Positions 52,737 to 64,000 are shown, numbered from the stretch's first letter. The stretch: DNA of 64,000 nucleotides from Trametes villosa (GCA_002964805.2 PUDQ02000011.1:62001-126000); one strand, 5' to 3'. Numbers and translations: made by a program. Notes: generated by a model not told the origin, from the letters alone.

Positions 52737-55700
52737 CTAGTCGGAGGCGCGGTCGCGCGACGTGAGGACCGCGCTGATGCGCTCCCAGCCCTCCTCCATC
52801 TCGTAATCGGACCCGTCCTCGTCGACCTCCGGCAGCGCGGTGACGGAGCGAACATCGTCAGTCTTGACGAGGCCGAGGCGCGACCAGTCCCCGACGCAGA
52901 GCACAGCGCGGGTCGTTTGGGCCCCCAGCCGGCTGCGGACGTGCGAGAGGACGCGCCGCCCGCGGCTGAAGGTCCGTTCAACATCTACAGATGTCGCTGA
53001 AAGAGTGTTAGTAAGAAGGCGGTGACGTGGCAGAGGGAGACTCACCCGGGATCGAGAGGTAATCGCGTGCCATGCGCGAGAGGTTGGGATACCTCTTGGC
53101 CTGCTCTGTCCACCAGCCGAGCGCGGCGTGGGGCTTGATCGGGACGGTCGGGCTGTCGAGATACTGCTCGAGCTCGTCCTCGAGCTGCTTGTGGACGTTG
53201 CCACCCATGTCTGGGAGGCGGTCGAAGACGTTGCCGCCCTGTGGTAGAATAGACCTAGTTAGAAGTAGCAATCATACACATCGAGGGCACGCACCGATGC
53301 TAAACCTTGAGGCTGCGCCGCGCCGCTGTCCTCGCCGCCGTCGTCGTCACCAGGCGCGTAGTGAGCGCTGTACTCCTCTTGAACCATCTCGCGGGCGGCC
53401 TTCTGCCATGCGCGCGGCCACTGCGCTGACTTGAAATAGTCGAGCTTGTAGCGAGGATGTAGAACTGAATAAAACGAATCATAATCAGTAGTACAATCGG
53501 GGGCGCGAGCAAAGAACTCACCCATAGCGATCCGGTACACAGCGGACATGTCGCTGATCTTGTAGTACCTGTTCAGAGTCTTCTTGGCGATGCCCAGCGC
53601 AACCCGGATGGGCTCTTCGTAGGTGTCGTCGCGCGTCCAGTTGGTGAGTAGGTTGTCGATGTGATCCATGGCGGGGATCACAACCGCGAGGCTGGGGGTG
53701 TCGCGCGAGAAGTACAACGTAGCATCTTTGAAGATCTACTCGATGTCGGAGGGGGTGGGGTAGCGGTGAAGCGCGGCGTCCGGGGCGGAGGTAACGGCGA
53801 GGAGGACGGCGAGAATGGCGGGGAAGAGAGCGAGGAGGGCGGTGAGGAGGCAGAGAGGAGGGAGAGGAGGATGATGGGGGTTGGGAAGAGAGGGCGAGTC
53901 GAGCACGGCCAGCACAAGAAGGCCGGGTGGGAATATTGGGGAAGAAGCGGCTGTGAGTGACAGATCGCGCAGTGAATGGAAGCGACATACCTTGAGAACA
54001 TCACGCAGTTGCTGCGCGATCTTCCACTCTTCCAGAGTGAGCTCAAAGGCTCGCAGGCCGTTCTCCTGACGTGCGCAGAGGGTGTCGACGGCCTCGCGGT
54101 ACTCGAGGGCGACGTCGAGCATGTCGAAGCTTGAGTTCCACCGCGTGCGGACGTCCCTCGGGATGAGACGGTCCCGGAGCTTCTTCTCCCGGAGGATTTC
54201 GCGCCACACCGGGAGAAGCTTCGTGGTTGAATGGATGATCTTGAAAGCAAGCTTCCGGATCTGTCAAACCGTGTGAGTGAACCTGTGCGGGCGTTCGACT
54301 GAGAGCAACAGCCCCAACACACCTTGAGGAGAACCCTCTTCACCGGACGAACCTCCCTCTCGAACTCGGCGCGCTCCTCGTCGTCGAGCGAGGCGAGCTC
54401 GTCGACCCAGCTCTCCAGATCGTTCATGAGGAGGTCGTCCTCCTCGTCCCCATCACAGTCGGCTCGCGCCGCCCTCTCCTCCTCCTCCATATCCCGCGCC
54501 AACTCCATCAGCTCGCGAACATCTTCGTCAGCCAGCTCCTCGGCATCTTCGGCGGCCTTGACGTCGAACTGGGCCAGAAGCGAGTGGGCGGTGAGGTTCA
54601 GGATGTGGAGGAAGCATCGGGTGCGGCTGTACTGGCCGCCGAACGCGGGGAGGAGCTTCGCAAGCTCCTCCACCATCGTGTCGTTGTTGGAGGCGTTATC
54701 GCACGTCACACTCAAGATCTAACAGTTCCGGTAAGTACTCTATCATATAGGCTATGATTCGTGCTAACAAGCCTACCTTGTGTTCGATCCCGAACTCCTG
54801 CATGACCTTGGCGAAGGCGGCGGCTAGGTTTACACCGGTGTGTGACTAGTTTGATATTGTTAGCCCATTTCTGACTGCTCGGAATGTCCGACAACTCACC
54901 TCAGCTACCTCGACGATGTCGAGGAGAAACCGGAGCGACTCGCCCTTGACCTCGAGGTGGGCGGTGATGGCGACAAAGGCCCTGTGGTTCGGCGACGTCC
55001 AGGCGTCTGTGCCGAAGCTCAGACGGCCTTCGTACTCCTGTGCAACAACCACGGTAAGTCGTCTCCCCGCGCGGTTGATTGCTTGCTCACCCGTAGTAGC
55101 TTGGCGATGCGTTCGCGGCTGCGCGCGAAGACGAGCTTGACGTCGCGCGAGACGGTCGACGGCGACGGCAGGAAGTATCCGGGCCTACCGGTCTTCATTA
55201 GCGACATGAAGCCGCGGTCCTTGACGATCGAGAACGGGCGTGAGCTTTCGGTCACCCATCGCACGATTTCGGCACTGATAGTTTGTCAGCTGGGTGAATA
55301 TTCGCGGCTACTTCGAATGGGCGTACCGCGATTCGGTGCGCGTGTGCTGCCGGTGAGAGTAAGTCACCTTGCTGCCCTTCTTGCGTTCGAAGAGCGCCGT
55401 GATTGACCCGTTCTCCTGCAGCCCTTTGATGATCGTGCGTCGGACCTCGTCGGCGTCCTTCGCCTCCATGGCGCGCGCTACCGCCTCGGTTCCCCAGCAC
55501 GCCTTCGCGTGCTTATGTAAATTACCGGTGGATTTGTCGTTGCGGTCCATGTAGCGGGCGAGCGGGCCCTTGGATGAGCAGGTCTTGGCCGCGCACGTGA
55601 AGAGCTGTGCGGGCCTGCCCTTGTGCTCGCCGACGACGACTTCCGGCTTGAAGAAAGCATATATGGGGGAGGTCCAGCGCCGTTGCGCTTTTTCTGACGG

Positions 55701-56148
55701 CTGCTTAGTACTAGTGAGAGGTAGACGGTGTGATTGTGTGCTTACCGAGTTCCTCCTCGAGGTCAAGCTCCTCCTCGCTGCTCTCGGAGGGGCTGTTGGA
55801 CCCTTTGTCGGTGCTACTGTCGTGGACGGCGATGATGTCGTCCTCGTCGGGGACTTCCTCGACAGATGCCTGACGGTAGCGTTTCTTCGCAGGAGGCCGG
55901 GCGTCCTCGCTGCTTGACTCTTCGCTCGAGCTCCCGACAACTTGGATGGAGCTCTTGCTATGCTGGCGAGAGATGTTCTGGCTTGCGGTCGGCTTGCCGG
56001 TGGGCGCTGTGTGGTAATATATCAGTACCGAAGAGCTGCATGTTGTTGGACTGTGTGAACCTTTGGCTGAGGCCTTCTTAGCTGCGGGCTGAGCCTTGCC
56101 CTTTTGGGCGGAGGTCTTCTTTTTGTCGGAGCGGGTGTGCGGGGCCAT
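52737..56148 (-). CDS. hAT-2 transposase (869 aa, 12 exons), apparently intact
   Basis: Exons: 56148-56061, 56006-55746, 55693-55327, 55274-55091, 55037-54900, 54845-54777, 54718-54323, 54260-53991, 53735-53522, 53464-53295, 53238-53046, 52996-52737. Phases agree at every junction (870 codons). The N-terminus is basic and acidic-disordered, then a BED-type zinc finger (FTCAAKTC, STGNLHKHAKAC). The catalytic core has FGTDAWTSPNH and VTCDNASNN with the first acidic residues, RCFLHILNL, and an acidic insertion (MEEEERAARADCDGDEEDD). The C-terminal hAT dimerisation region shows VDVERTFSRGR. Intron 8 (53990-53736, 255 nt, pyrimidine-rich) is much longer than the rest. The element's TIRs and TSD are intact, so it may be active. 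Confidence 0.88.
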
Positions 56149-57215
56149 GAGAGCGGTTGGACTTCGTGAGATGAGTAGGACGCGGTTGTCTGTGATTTTT
56201 TGCTGACCTCTGGCTGTCGATTGAGGTCATCTCCCGGATGTGGTTCTATACAGTACCAGGCTGTATGTAAGCTACCAGAAAAGGAATCCCACGCTGGTGG
56301 CGTTGAGTAGAGCTGCCGCTTCAGGCAGGGATCCGTAGCATGGCGGGAATCCGTTCCAAAAGCGGGTATCCGGCCTCCGGGTACGGATATCTTGCCTCCG
56401 GGTACGGATTTCTACGTAACGGCCCACACTACAATCCGTACCCGTACCCACATGGGTACCGACAATATATCCTCACGGATATCCCTATCCTTGCTATTGC
56501 CTACTGATAGCCATGTATGATATCCATGGAATACTTGCAAGATGGCTTAGAAACATCAGCATGATAAACGAGAAAGTAGACTGTATCATCAAAATATGCC
56601 TCAATCAGTGCCTGTACACAAATCTCAGCTCTGTGACATCAGTTCAGATATGTGATCATTGCTTGCTGATGAATGGCATGGCTTATATGAATGGTCTTTG
56701 AGCATATAACCACCCAAACTGCCTGAAAGCATACTGATCTATGAGCATCTCTGAACACATGAGGATATGGGTGGTGGAGCCACCCCTCCCGTGGTAGAGT
56801 GCCTACCCATTGGGGAGCATTGCTGAAATATTTCTTTGATGACATACACAAAATCCAGATGAGCTGCTAGCAATGCTGTATGAGCTATCCTGTAATCAGA
56901 CAATTGCTACAAGTGACATGTAGATCAACCAAATCAATGCAGTTTCTTGTGCACATTGCTTGTCCTGTCCATAAAACAGTAGATTTCTCTGTAGTATTGA
57001 GTAAATATTATCAGACATTATTACATGTGGAAAATAAGCAGATTCAAATTCAAATAGTGTTGTCAGATTTATACACTATAGTGATGTAAAATGACTATTA
57101 TGTACACTGAGAGGTGTTCATAAATGGTAGAAATGCTCTGCAACACCTCATCAATCAGATATGCCAGTATTGGCCCTCTTCCCCCAAGTTTCTAGCATAC
57201 TGACCTTGCCTGTAG

Positions 57216-59999
57216 ACACGCTCTCAAAGCAGTGGCGGTCCAAGGTCTATGACCACTTCAAGGCCGCAAAGATCATCGTCCCTGTCGGGGACGCACCGGT
57301 CATTCACCGGTTTGTCTGCAAGGCGTACGTCACCCGGTATCAGCCCTCCGGTCAGTACTGACACCTCTCTCTCTCTCTCTTACAGGCATCCCGGGACATG
57401 GGTAGACCGCTCCGACTACGAGGATTCCACGGGAAACCTCGGGCGACATGTCTTGCAGTGCGAGCCCGCGAAGACACCTGAGAGCGAGGCCATCAGCGCA
57501 TTCGCCGCAGGCTCGACGTACTCGGCCGCGCGAGTACGGTACTACCTCGCGCTCTGGTGCGCGCGCCACCATCGCCCCTTCCTCGCGGTCGAGGATCCCG
57601 AGTTCCACGCTCTCCTGCGGATGCTCTACGGCCGCGTGGAGATCCCCTCGCGCGTAACTGTCTCGCATGACGTGCACGTCATCATGCACTACTGCAAGAA
57701 GCTTGTCATCAAGCTGTTCGCGGTATGTTCCAGTCTGCGCGGTGTGCGCTATCGGACTGACCCTGTTATAGGAATATCCCGGGCGCGTGCATATCTGCGT
57801 CGACGGGTGGACATCCCCCAATATCCTGGCTTTCCTCGGCATTACGGCCCACTGGCACGACAACGGCAAGGTTCGTCATATCATCATGGACTTCGTTCGG
57901 TAAGTACATCTGCGTAGGCTATATAAATTCGTGCATTAATATGGGGACAGTCTGACCAGTTCACACACCGGGAAGTACCTAGCTGAAAAGCTCGTCCAAT
58001 GCCTCAAGGACTTCGGCATTGAGGAGAAGGTACAATACTAAGCTCTGTATCCTCGATTAGTGCACTACTAACCTGTACATAGGTGCTCTCGGTGACGTGC
58101 GATAACGCTGAGAACAACACGACCATGCTCAAAGAAATGCATGTGCTCGTCCCAAAGTTCCGAGGCACGCTCGTGCGTGTCCGGTGCTTTGGACACGTTC
58201 TCAACTTGGTGGTCAAGGTATGTACAAGACATGAGGGCTCTCGCATTAACTTATCTATTGACACGTCTAATGTAGGGTATACTATCACAGTTCGGCCGCG
58301 CCAAGTTGCTCGAGGGCGAGCGCGACGAGGACGACAACCCGAACGAGGACGACGCCGAAGCGGCGGACGAGGCCGATGAGAGCCGCGAAGCGGCAGATGA
58401 GGCCGTTTTGGACGAGCTCATCGAGGAGCTCGGCATCGCGGTCTCTGCCGAGGACCTCAAGCTGGCCTCAGCCGCGCTCACGAAGGTGCGTGCAACGCAA
58501 TCAGCCCGTCCCCGCGTGCGCGTCTTACTCACGTCCTTACAGGTTTTGAAGCTCTTGCGCAAGGTGTGGAACAGTCCCACCATTTGCGCGGAGCTGGCCA
58601 CTTTGGCCTCTGCGGCAGGCCTCAACAGCGAGGTCCTCATCCGCTGCGTCAAAACGCGGTGGAACACTGTCACAGAGGTCCTCGGGCGCACGCTGGAGAT
58701 GCGCGTCGTTCTGACGGACCTCTGCGACATGGTCCAATTCAACAAACCGCGGGGCACACGCCTGCGGCAGTACGTCCTCAGCGACGAGGAGTGGATGGTC
58801 TTGCAGCAGCTGCACGACCTTCTCGATGTGAGTTCCTCCGTCCTGCTTTATAACCTCGCACACTGACTGTCTCCTACTGTGCAGCCGTTCCTGTTCGCGA
58901 CCAAGGAGATCTCTACGAGCGGCCGGGCGCTCGTTCACCAGGTGATTCCATACATCGATGTCCTCACCCGCCACATCGACAACTTCAAGGACAACGCCAA
59001 CCTCGCGCCTGCCGTTTGCGCGGCCGCCGAACGCGGCCGTGTCATCCTCAATAAGTACTATAGCCTCACGGACGACAGCATCGTCTATCGGATTGCTATG
59101 GGTGAGTCGCTTCGTGGGCATCTTTTGTGCATAGCTGATACATCTCGCCAGTGCTCCACCCTCGCTATAAGTGCCAGTACTTCCGCGACCAAGAGTGGCC
59201 GGAAGAGTGGATTACGGAGGCCCTCGAGATCGTCCGCACGGAGTGGACGACTTTCTACAAGAACCAGCCGGCGAACAACGGCGCGGAGCCGGAGCCTTCT
59301 CAACAGGCCTCCGCAGGCCACGCCTCCACTTCGGCGCGCTCGCATGCGCCCGTGGCTTCGTCGTCACGGGCTCAGCCCGACGCGCGCGCAGGTACGTCCT
59401 CTCAAGGCGCTGGCACCGGTCGTCACAGCGCGCAGCGCGCGTTGCGCCTGGTACGTCATTGTGTACAGCGTTGCGCGCGACGAGTCACTGATACGAAGCA
59501 TTGATTACCAGGGGTCGTCGAAGGACCTCTTCGCGTCCATCGCGAACCGCGACCAGGCCGCTCGTCAAGATGAGCTCGAGGCCTACCTCGAGGCCCCCCC
59601 ACTGTCGACCATCCAGGACCTTCTCGAGTACTGGAATGTCATCTGGAAGACCTCAAAGTCGCCGTTGGCCCGCATGGCCCTTGATTACTTGAGTGCTCAA
59701 GGTGAGTTACACCTAATAGCATTATATTAAGCTCGTCAACTAACACTTCATTCACTTGTTTAGCTACGTCTACAGACTCGGAGCGCTTGTTCTCGCGCGG
59801 GAGACTGACGGTCTCCCGTCTCCGCCACTCCCTCAGTGACGAGTCAGTCCGCACCGGCACCGTGCTCGGCTCGTGGAGCGACCACGACAAGCTTGTTCCG
59901 GAGGCTGACGTCGTGAACCTTTTTAGCGAGAGGACGCGCCGGTCGGGCGGCTCGCGCGCTGCTGGCGCCTCCGCTGCCGAGGTCATCGAGATCGACTAA
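57216..59999 (+). CDS. hAT-1 transposase, exons 2-12
   Basis: Exons: 57216-57324, 57386-57722, 57772-57899, 57951-58029, 58083-58217, 58276-58485, 58543-58827, 58885-59101, 59152-59450, 59512-59701, 59764-59999. Together with 6913-7261 they give 857 aa with all phases consistent. Features: BED-like finger lacking one usual Cys (FVCKAHPG, STGNLGRHVLQC); core motifs ICVDGWTSPN and VTCDNAENN; VRCFGHVLNL; an acidic DEDDNPNEDD insertion; VLHPRYK; and C-terminal STDSERLFSRGR. The last exons share intron positions with hAT-2. The reading frame has no stop, so only the 50-kb intron separates it from a full gene; whether that intron is spliced is unknown. Confidence 0.88.
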
Positions 60000-60368
60000 G
60001 CGCCGTGTAGTACCAGCCCCCATGTACCGTCTTATATCTTCTTCTAATGCATCAACCCCCGCTCTTGCCTCTTCCTTGCTATGTTTAGTGTCTTGTTATG
60101 TGTTCAGGTATGATATTAGCTCTCTAGCTTGCGCCCTAACCTTGTAAAATTGCGCACAAAACCCGCTGAACCTGTGATATCCGTGAGGCATTGCGGGTTC
60201 GGGTCTGTATGTAGGTTAACCTGTAGGTTGCAGGTCCGGTTCTCCGGATCCCGGTCACTTTGCGGATCGTATCCGCACAGCTCTAGGTTTAAGTTAGTGA
60301 TCTGTAAAAACCTGTAGGTTCAGCTCCGGATAACCTATAGGTTATCCGTGTTCAGCCTTACACCTGTA

Positions 60369-61511
60369 TTAGCTCTGTAACTACTGTTGCAATTACAAGT
60401 GTATGCTTTTACTACTTTAATGGAGCTGCGACGACATCAAGGATTAGGGCGGGCTAATCGGAATAATAGTGACAATGACGCCAGAAGCTTGCGACTGATC
60501 GTCGCCCGAGGTTCGGCGACCATTGTCGATTCTAGGTGGAACTACCTGTAGCAACTCTTTCAGGCACGGAGTCGCCTCTGTAACTGGGGAGTGGCTGTGA
60601 GGGGATCCGTGTTTGTAACTATTTGCGATACTCTGAGACACCGGAGAGATGTGGACTCGAAACTCGAATCAAATTTATGAGTCCACAGGTCGGTGTGCAG
60701 ATGAAAGAAAAAGCAATATTGCATGTATCAAGGGTGCCCTAAACATTCACAAGAAAATGCAGGTGAGAATCCATCTAGTGCAACAGTTACACATCATATA
60801 GCAATAGTATTGACATAAGTGGAACAAGATATTGCACATTTGCTCTGATGAATGTTTGCTCTCGAGCCGGCTTGAGCGGTCGCGATGGTTGTCTTTGAGG
60901 CGCGAGGCGAGCTGGCAGTCAGAATTCACGTGCGGTTTGGAGGTCGCGCGCAATGCGCGACACCGCCACAGACGCGCTGCGCGGGATCACGTGACGTGCG
61001 CAACGCCGCGGTGGAGTAGCCGTACCCTCGCTCGAGACGGTCACAAAGGGCGTAAAACACCTACAAAACCGAGGAAAAGGGCACTCAATGCGTAAGAAAG
61101 CATATTTTAAAGATAGACATAGGTGCTTACCAGCTAGAACAGCAGAGGCTGCTTATATCAAGCTTCACGGGCTTCCAGGGCTATCCAACCGGCAACTCAG
61201 ACTTATCCTGCCAAGCTCATAGACGGTCAGTGTCCAAATCTAGTTGAAGGACACGGGAGCTTACCTAGAGTGACAAAAGCTGTGATATGGGTAACACACA
61301 GAAGCTATGGTGCCAGAAGAAGCACAGTAGGACCACAGAGACCACTAAGACAATCCTGCACCAAGCCCGGGTGTCAAAGAGCTTGAAAGCAAAACAGAAC
61401 GACAAGAACTTACCCCCGGCTGCTCAAGGTGATATTGCAGGCTCTAGAAATGTTTGTACACCTCAGGAGCAACTTGCAAGGGAAGTTCGACACTCAGATT
61501 GAACTTAGGCT
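60369..61511. other. Flank of hAT-1, no supported gene
   Basis: Begins with the second TSD copy. ORFs near 60832-61095 and 61287-61502 are short. The latter is Lys- and Gln-rich and may be an upstream exon of the following gene, which I cannot confirm. Confidence 0.4.
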
Positions 61512-64000
61512 ATGCAGCCCCAAGGCAATCCTGAGCCCGGCCTACTCCTCATCGCCGAGCTCCAGAAATGTGTCGCAATGCAAGACGCCAGCCTGCAGCA
61601 CTCGCAGAAAGAGCATTTAGCGACCACGGGACGTCTGCAGGAGGTGGAGCGAGCAAATACTTACCTGCGGAAGCGGATCGTGGAGTACCGGGCCCGCCTG
61701 CATAGCGAAGGCCGTAAACTGCTGCGTGCTCGGCGCAGAACCTGCGCTCTCCAGGCCGAACTGTGCAGAAGCGACGCTGCATGCCAAGAAGCCATCAAGC
61801 GTGAGGTGTCGGCATGCGTGGTGACCGCGCGCACCGAGGTGGCATGCATCAGAGTGGACTGTGATGTGGTGGTTGCGAGACTGGAGGAGGTCAACCTGGG
61901 GCTTCGTGGCAACCTCACAGCATCCCGAAGAGAGCTACGTACCTCCAAGAAGCGTATCGCTCGCTTTCCGGGCAAGCTAGCGGAGGTGTCGCACAAGCTG
62001 CGCTCGCGTCCGCTGACCTTGAACCTAAAAGAGAAGGGGGTCTATACGGTGAGGGCACGCGCTCTTACGCGGCCGCTCGTTTGGGCTGGTTGTGCCCAAA
62101 CCAGGGTCGGAAACTTGATGCAGCTCATTGGGGGGACTCTGGGGCTTCACATCCTGGGGAGAATGAGCGCACGCACAGTCCGGCGTGTCGTCTTGGAAGG
62201 CGGCCACGCGAGTAACCGAGTAACCTGCAGATAGCGTACAACATTAGTAGAGCATCCAGTATGTCCCATACATTCTTGCAGCTACGCAATAACTAACCAG
62301 TGCTCCTGTAGGCTTCACTATCAGCGGCGACGCAACCACCAACCGCTGTGTCAACTATGAGGCCAAACATCTCCTAGTAGCTTCTCAGGACGGGGAAGTC
62401 CAGAACCTCCTTGTCGGTGTTGAGTCTTCCTTAGACCACACAAGCGAGACGCAGGCGCATGGATGGGTATCCAAGTTCCAGCAGCTCCTGGACACCTTCA
62501 ACAAGTCCCCCCTTGGGAGGAGGACAGGGAAGACGGTCGAGCTCGAGGACTGCGCACTGAAGCTCTCTGGCATGGGGGGAGACCACGCGGCAGACCAGCT
62601 GAAGACGCACGGTCTTCTTGCGTGCTGGAAGAAAGAGATGACGTACCATCATCTCGCACGAAGCCACCTCGGACGTGAAGGGTCCAAACCGGGTGCTCTC
62701 CAGGTGCTGATCTCGTCGTCGTCTCGCTCTGCAATGGAAGCCGCTGGGGGTTCTGCCGCATGGGCTTCCATGCCTTCCGAAGCTCGCACGGCTGCCTGCC
62801 CCAAGCATTTCAGTGCGGCCATGACATCGCTCGGGAAGCAGCTCTATGAGGACCTACCTATCGCCGAGAAGCGGCCCCTTGACCTGTTTATGCGCCTTGG
62901 TTGCACTATGCACAAGGACCTGAACTGTGTCAAAGGGGGCAACAGCTCCATGGCTGCTTCGTGGAGCGAACTTCGAGCGACCCCTCCTGTGCTTCTGGCG
63001 AACAAGGAGAATGTGTCCACACTTCGGGAGGTCAACGTCGAGGCCATCGTGGCAGCAGCTTCCCTTCTATCCACGGAGGACTTGACGGCTGCAGAGCTTC
63101 GCGCTCTGGAGGCATCTACGCGGGGTGGAGTCAAGTTAGCAAGCCTTGCCGGCGCGCTGTTCAACCACAAGGACGATAAAAAGGGACATCACAGTACCTA
63201 CACATTCTACTTCCGAGAGATTGTCGGCCAGCCTTTGCGTTTCCCGGACACCAGCAACACCCGATATGGGTCTCACTGTGCCGCCACCGCTGAGCTTCTC
63301 AGCAACTGGGAGCACTACCTCCGCTTCCTCGAGGTGGTGTGTGACTGGAAGGATCACCCTGGATTCAATCATATGGAAGAGAACGTCTATCGCGGGCTTC
63401 AGGATGCGCCGACAATCACCGAATTGGCCGTGCTGGCTGTATATGGGCAAGCAATCAGCCATCCCTACCTGCGCACCGTCCGTCTTCAACAAAACGGTCT
63501 CAAGCTCGCTGCGTTTCACGCAAAGCTCAAGACTCACCTGAAGGCGCTCATAGACAACTCAGACCTGCTCCTCGGCGCGGACGTGTCTTTCAAAGAGGCC
63601 GCTATGGATGGACGGGAGTGGGAGCGCCCGGAGGTCATTACTACAGTGCGTGCGATGCTTTCTGAGCTTCCGCACATTAGGGCGGTCACCAAGTCATTCC
63701 TGCAAGGAGCTCTGCTTACCTGGGAGCGATTTACTGTGGAGTTCGCTGCTGGGGGGGCCATCGATCTCGCCTCCGAGGCCGAGCTAGACCAGGCGTACTT
63801 GCTGCCAACGAACGACCATAACGAAGGCGCGCTGGGATCCTATCGCATCTAGAGCCGAAAATATCCAAATGCGACCGAGGCCTACTACAATGCCCTGGCG
63901 AAATTCTTTCAGAACAATACGGTGCAGTTCATGGAAACTCACCTATTGTCCGAGAAGGATCAGCGCAACCTTCGCGCTGCCGCACGCGCGCTCGACTCAA
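61512..64000 (+). pseudogene. Transposase-like protein of a large agaricomycete family, interrupted and running off the window
   Basis: From ATG 61512 a coiled-coil N-terminus (ELQKCVAMQDASLQHSQK on) leads to KGVYTVRARALTRPLVWAGC and MSARTVRRVVLEGGHAS near 62210. An intron of roughly 100 nt then seems to end at 62311, where GFTISGDATTNRCVNYEAKH resumes. The rest has GMGGDHAADQLKTH, GCTMHKDLNCVKGGN, ASLAGALFNHKDDKKGHHS, FPDTSNTRYGSHC and LPTNDHNEGALGSYRI. A TAG at 63850-63852 interrupts it, and the same frame continues with SRKYPNATEAYYNALAKFF to the window end. I recall this order of motifs from many uncharacterised agaricomycete proteins that look transposon-borne. The premature stop and unclear intron suggest decay. 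Confidence 0.65.

Larger units (their letters stand above)
51249..56503 (-). mobile_element. hAT-2: 5,255-bp hAT DNA transposon
   Basis: The ends share the inverted repeat TAGGCAATRGCAAGG and are flanked by the 8-bp TSD CTGATAGC (51241-51248 and 56504-56511). Both subterminal regions hold clusters of GGGTACGG and GATATCCG-type short repeats. It encodes a 12-exon transposase (52737-56148) and a second gene downstream (51495-52170), both on the minus strand. It is inserted in the AT-rich element and appears complete. Confidence 0.93.
7291..57156. mobile_element. AT-rich non-coding element inside hAT-1 intron 1, itself invaded three times
   Basis: The segments 7291-8199, 32263-34297, 51071-51248 and 56512-57156 together form one AT-rich element of about 3.77 kb. 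The intervening DNA consists of the KDZ, chromovirus and hAT-2 insertions, each with its own TSD. The ends carry an 11-bp inverted repeat: GATTGATGAGG at 7291-7301, and its complement at 57146-57156. Copy A (1191-3284) is colinear with 7288-8199 followed by 32409 onward, which independently shows that the 24-kb KDZ block is an insertion. No TSD was found for the AT-rich element, so its exact ends are uncertain. It has no ORF of note and contains long hairpins; it may be a non-autonomous element. Confidence 0.65.
4629..60360 (+). mobile_element. hAT-1: hAT DNA transposon enlarged to 55.7 kb by nested insertions
   Basis: The left end TAAGGCTGAACA (from 4629) and the right end, read in reverse complement from 60360, share the terminal inverted repeat TAAGGCTGAACA. 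The direct 8-mer CACCTGTA lies immediately outside both ends (4621-4628 and 60361-60368), the TSD length known for hAT elements. The inserted block (about 7291-57156) lies in intron 1 of the transposase, so the element proper is about 5.9 kb. Inside are an accessory minus-strand gene (4962-5952), a divergent promoter region, and a 12-exon transposase. Subterminal DNA at both ends is rich in short GGATAACC and CCGGAT-like repeats, as expected of transposase-binding regions. Confidence 0.9.

Noticed and set aside
4621..60368. Coincidental match of TSD and TIR 55 kb apart
   Set aside because: An exact 8-bp direct repeat adjoining a 12-bp inverted repeat, plus in-phase joining of transposase exons across the gap, makes coincidence very unlikely.

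Overview
The window looks like an agaricomycete (basidiomycete) genome segment. Introns are consistently 47-61 nt with GT/AG ends, coding DNA is GC-rich, and the mobile genes are those typical of mushroom-forming fungi: a KDZ transposase, chromodomain Ty3 elements, hAT transposases and large uncharacterised agaricomycete protein families. No ordinary host housekeeping gene was recognised. Almost the whole 64 kb is a nest of transposable elements, and most boundaries can be read directly from target-site duplications (TSDs).

Layout. (1) 1-4628: AT-rich repeat DNA (1-3284), then a decayed plus-strand coding region. (2) hAT-1 (4629-60360, TSD CACCTGTA) interrupts that decayed exon. It carries a 313-aa accessory gene and a 12-exon, 857-aa transposase whose first exon (6913-7261) lies about 50 kb from the other eleven (57216-59999). 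(3) Intron 1 of that transposase holds an AT-rich non-coding element (7291-57156; about 3.8 kb once its own insertions are removed), itself hit three times. (4) A 24,055-bp KDZ element (8200-32254, TSD TAGAACTG) carries four co-oriented minus-strand cargo genes, a broken KDZ transposase on the plus strand, and subterminal TTTGCAAA arrays and tRNA-like boxes at both ends in mirror orientation. (5) A chromovirus (34298-51065, TSD GATCA, identical-looking 654-bp LTRs) has a second chromovirus (35629-43171, TSD TTCAA, 380-bp LTRs) inside its gag, plus a later 758-bp tandem duplication. (6) hAT-2 (51249-56503, TSD CTGATAGC) encodes an apparently intact 869-aa transposase on the minus strand and a second 205-aa gene. 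(7) After hAT-1 ends at 60360, a further transposase-like gene of an agaricomycete family runs off the window with a premature stop.

How the genes work together. Each chromovirus couples gag to pol through a -1 frameshift heptamer placed directly before the gag stop (G GGT TTT and A AAA AAC). Each also has LTR sequence complementary to the region just after its 5' LTR, suggesting Tf1-type self-priming. The inner chromovirus adds three overlapping ORFs between pol and the 3' LTR: two single-pass membrane peptides, then a CCHC zinc-knuckle protein. The outer one carries, in the same place but antisense, a spliced 494-aa gene with a Zn(II)2Cys6 cluster. The KDZ cargo includes two paralogous proteins built on a repeated Trp module and two members of large agaricomycete families.

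Exon models were built by hand from splice signals and reading phase. All family names come from motif recognition, not from a database search.
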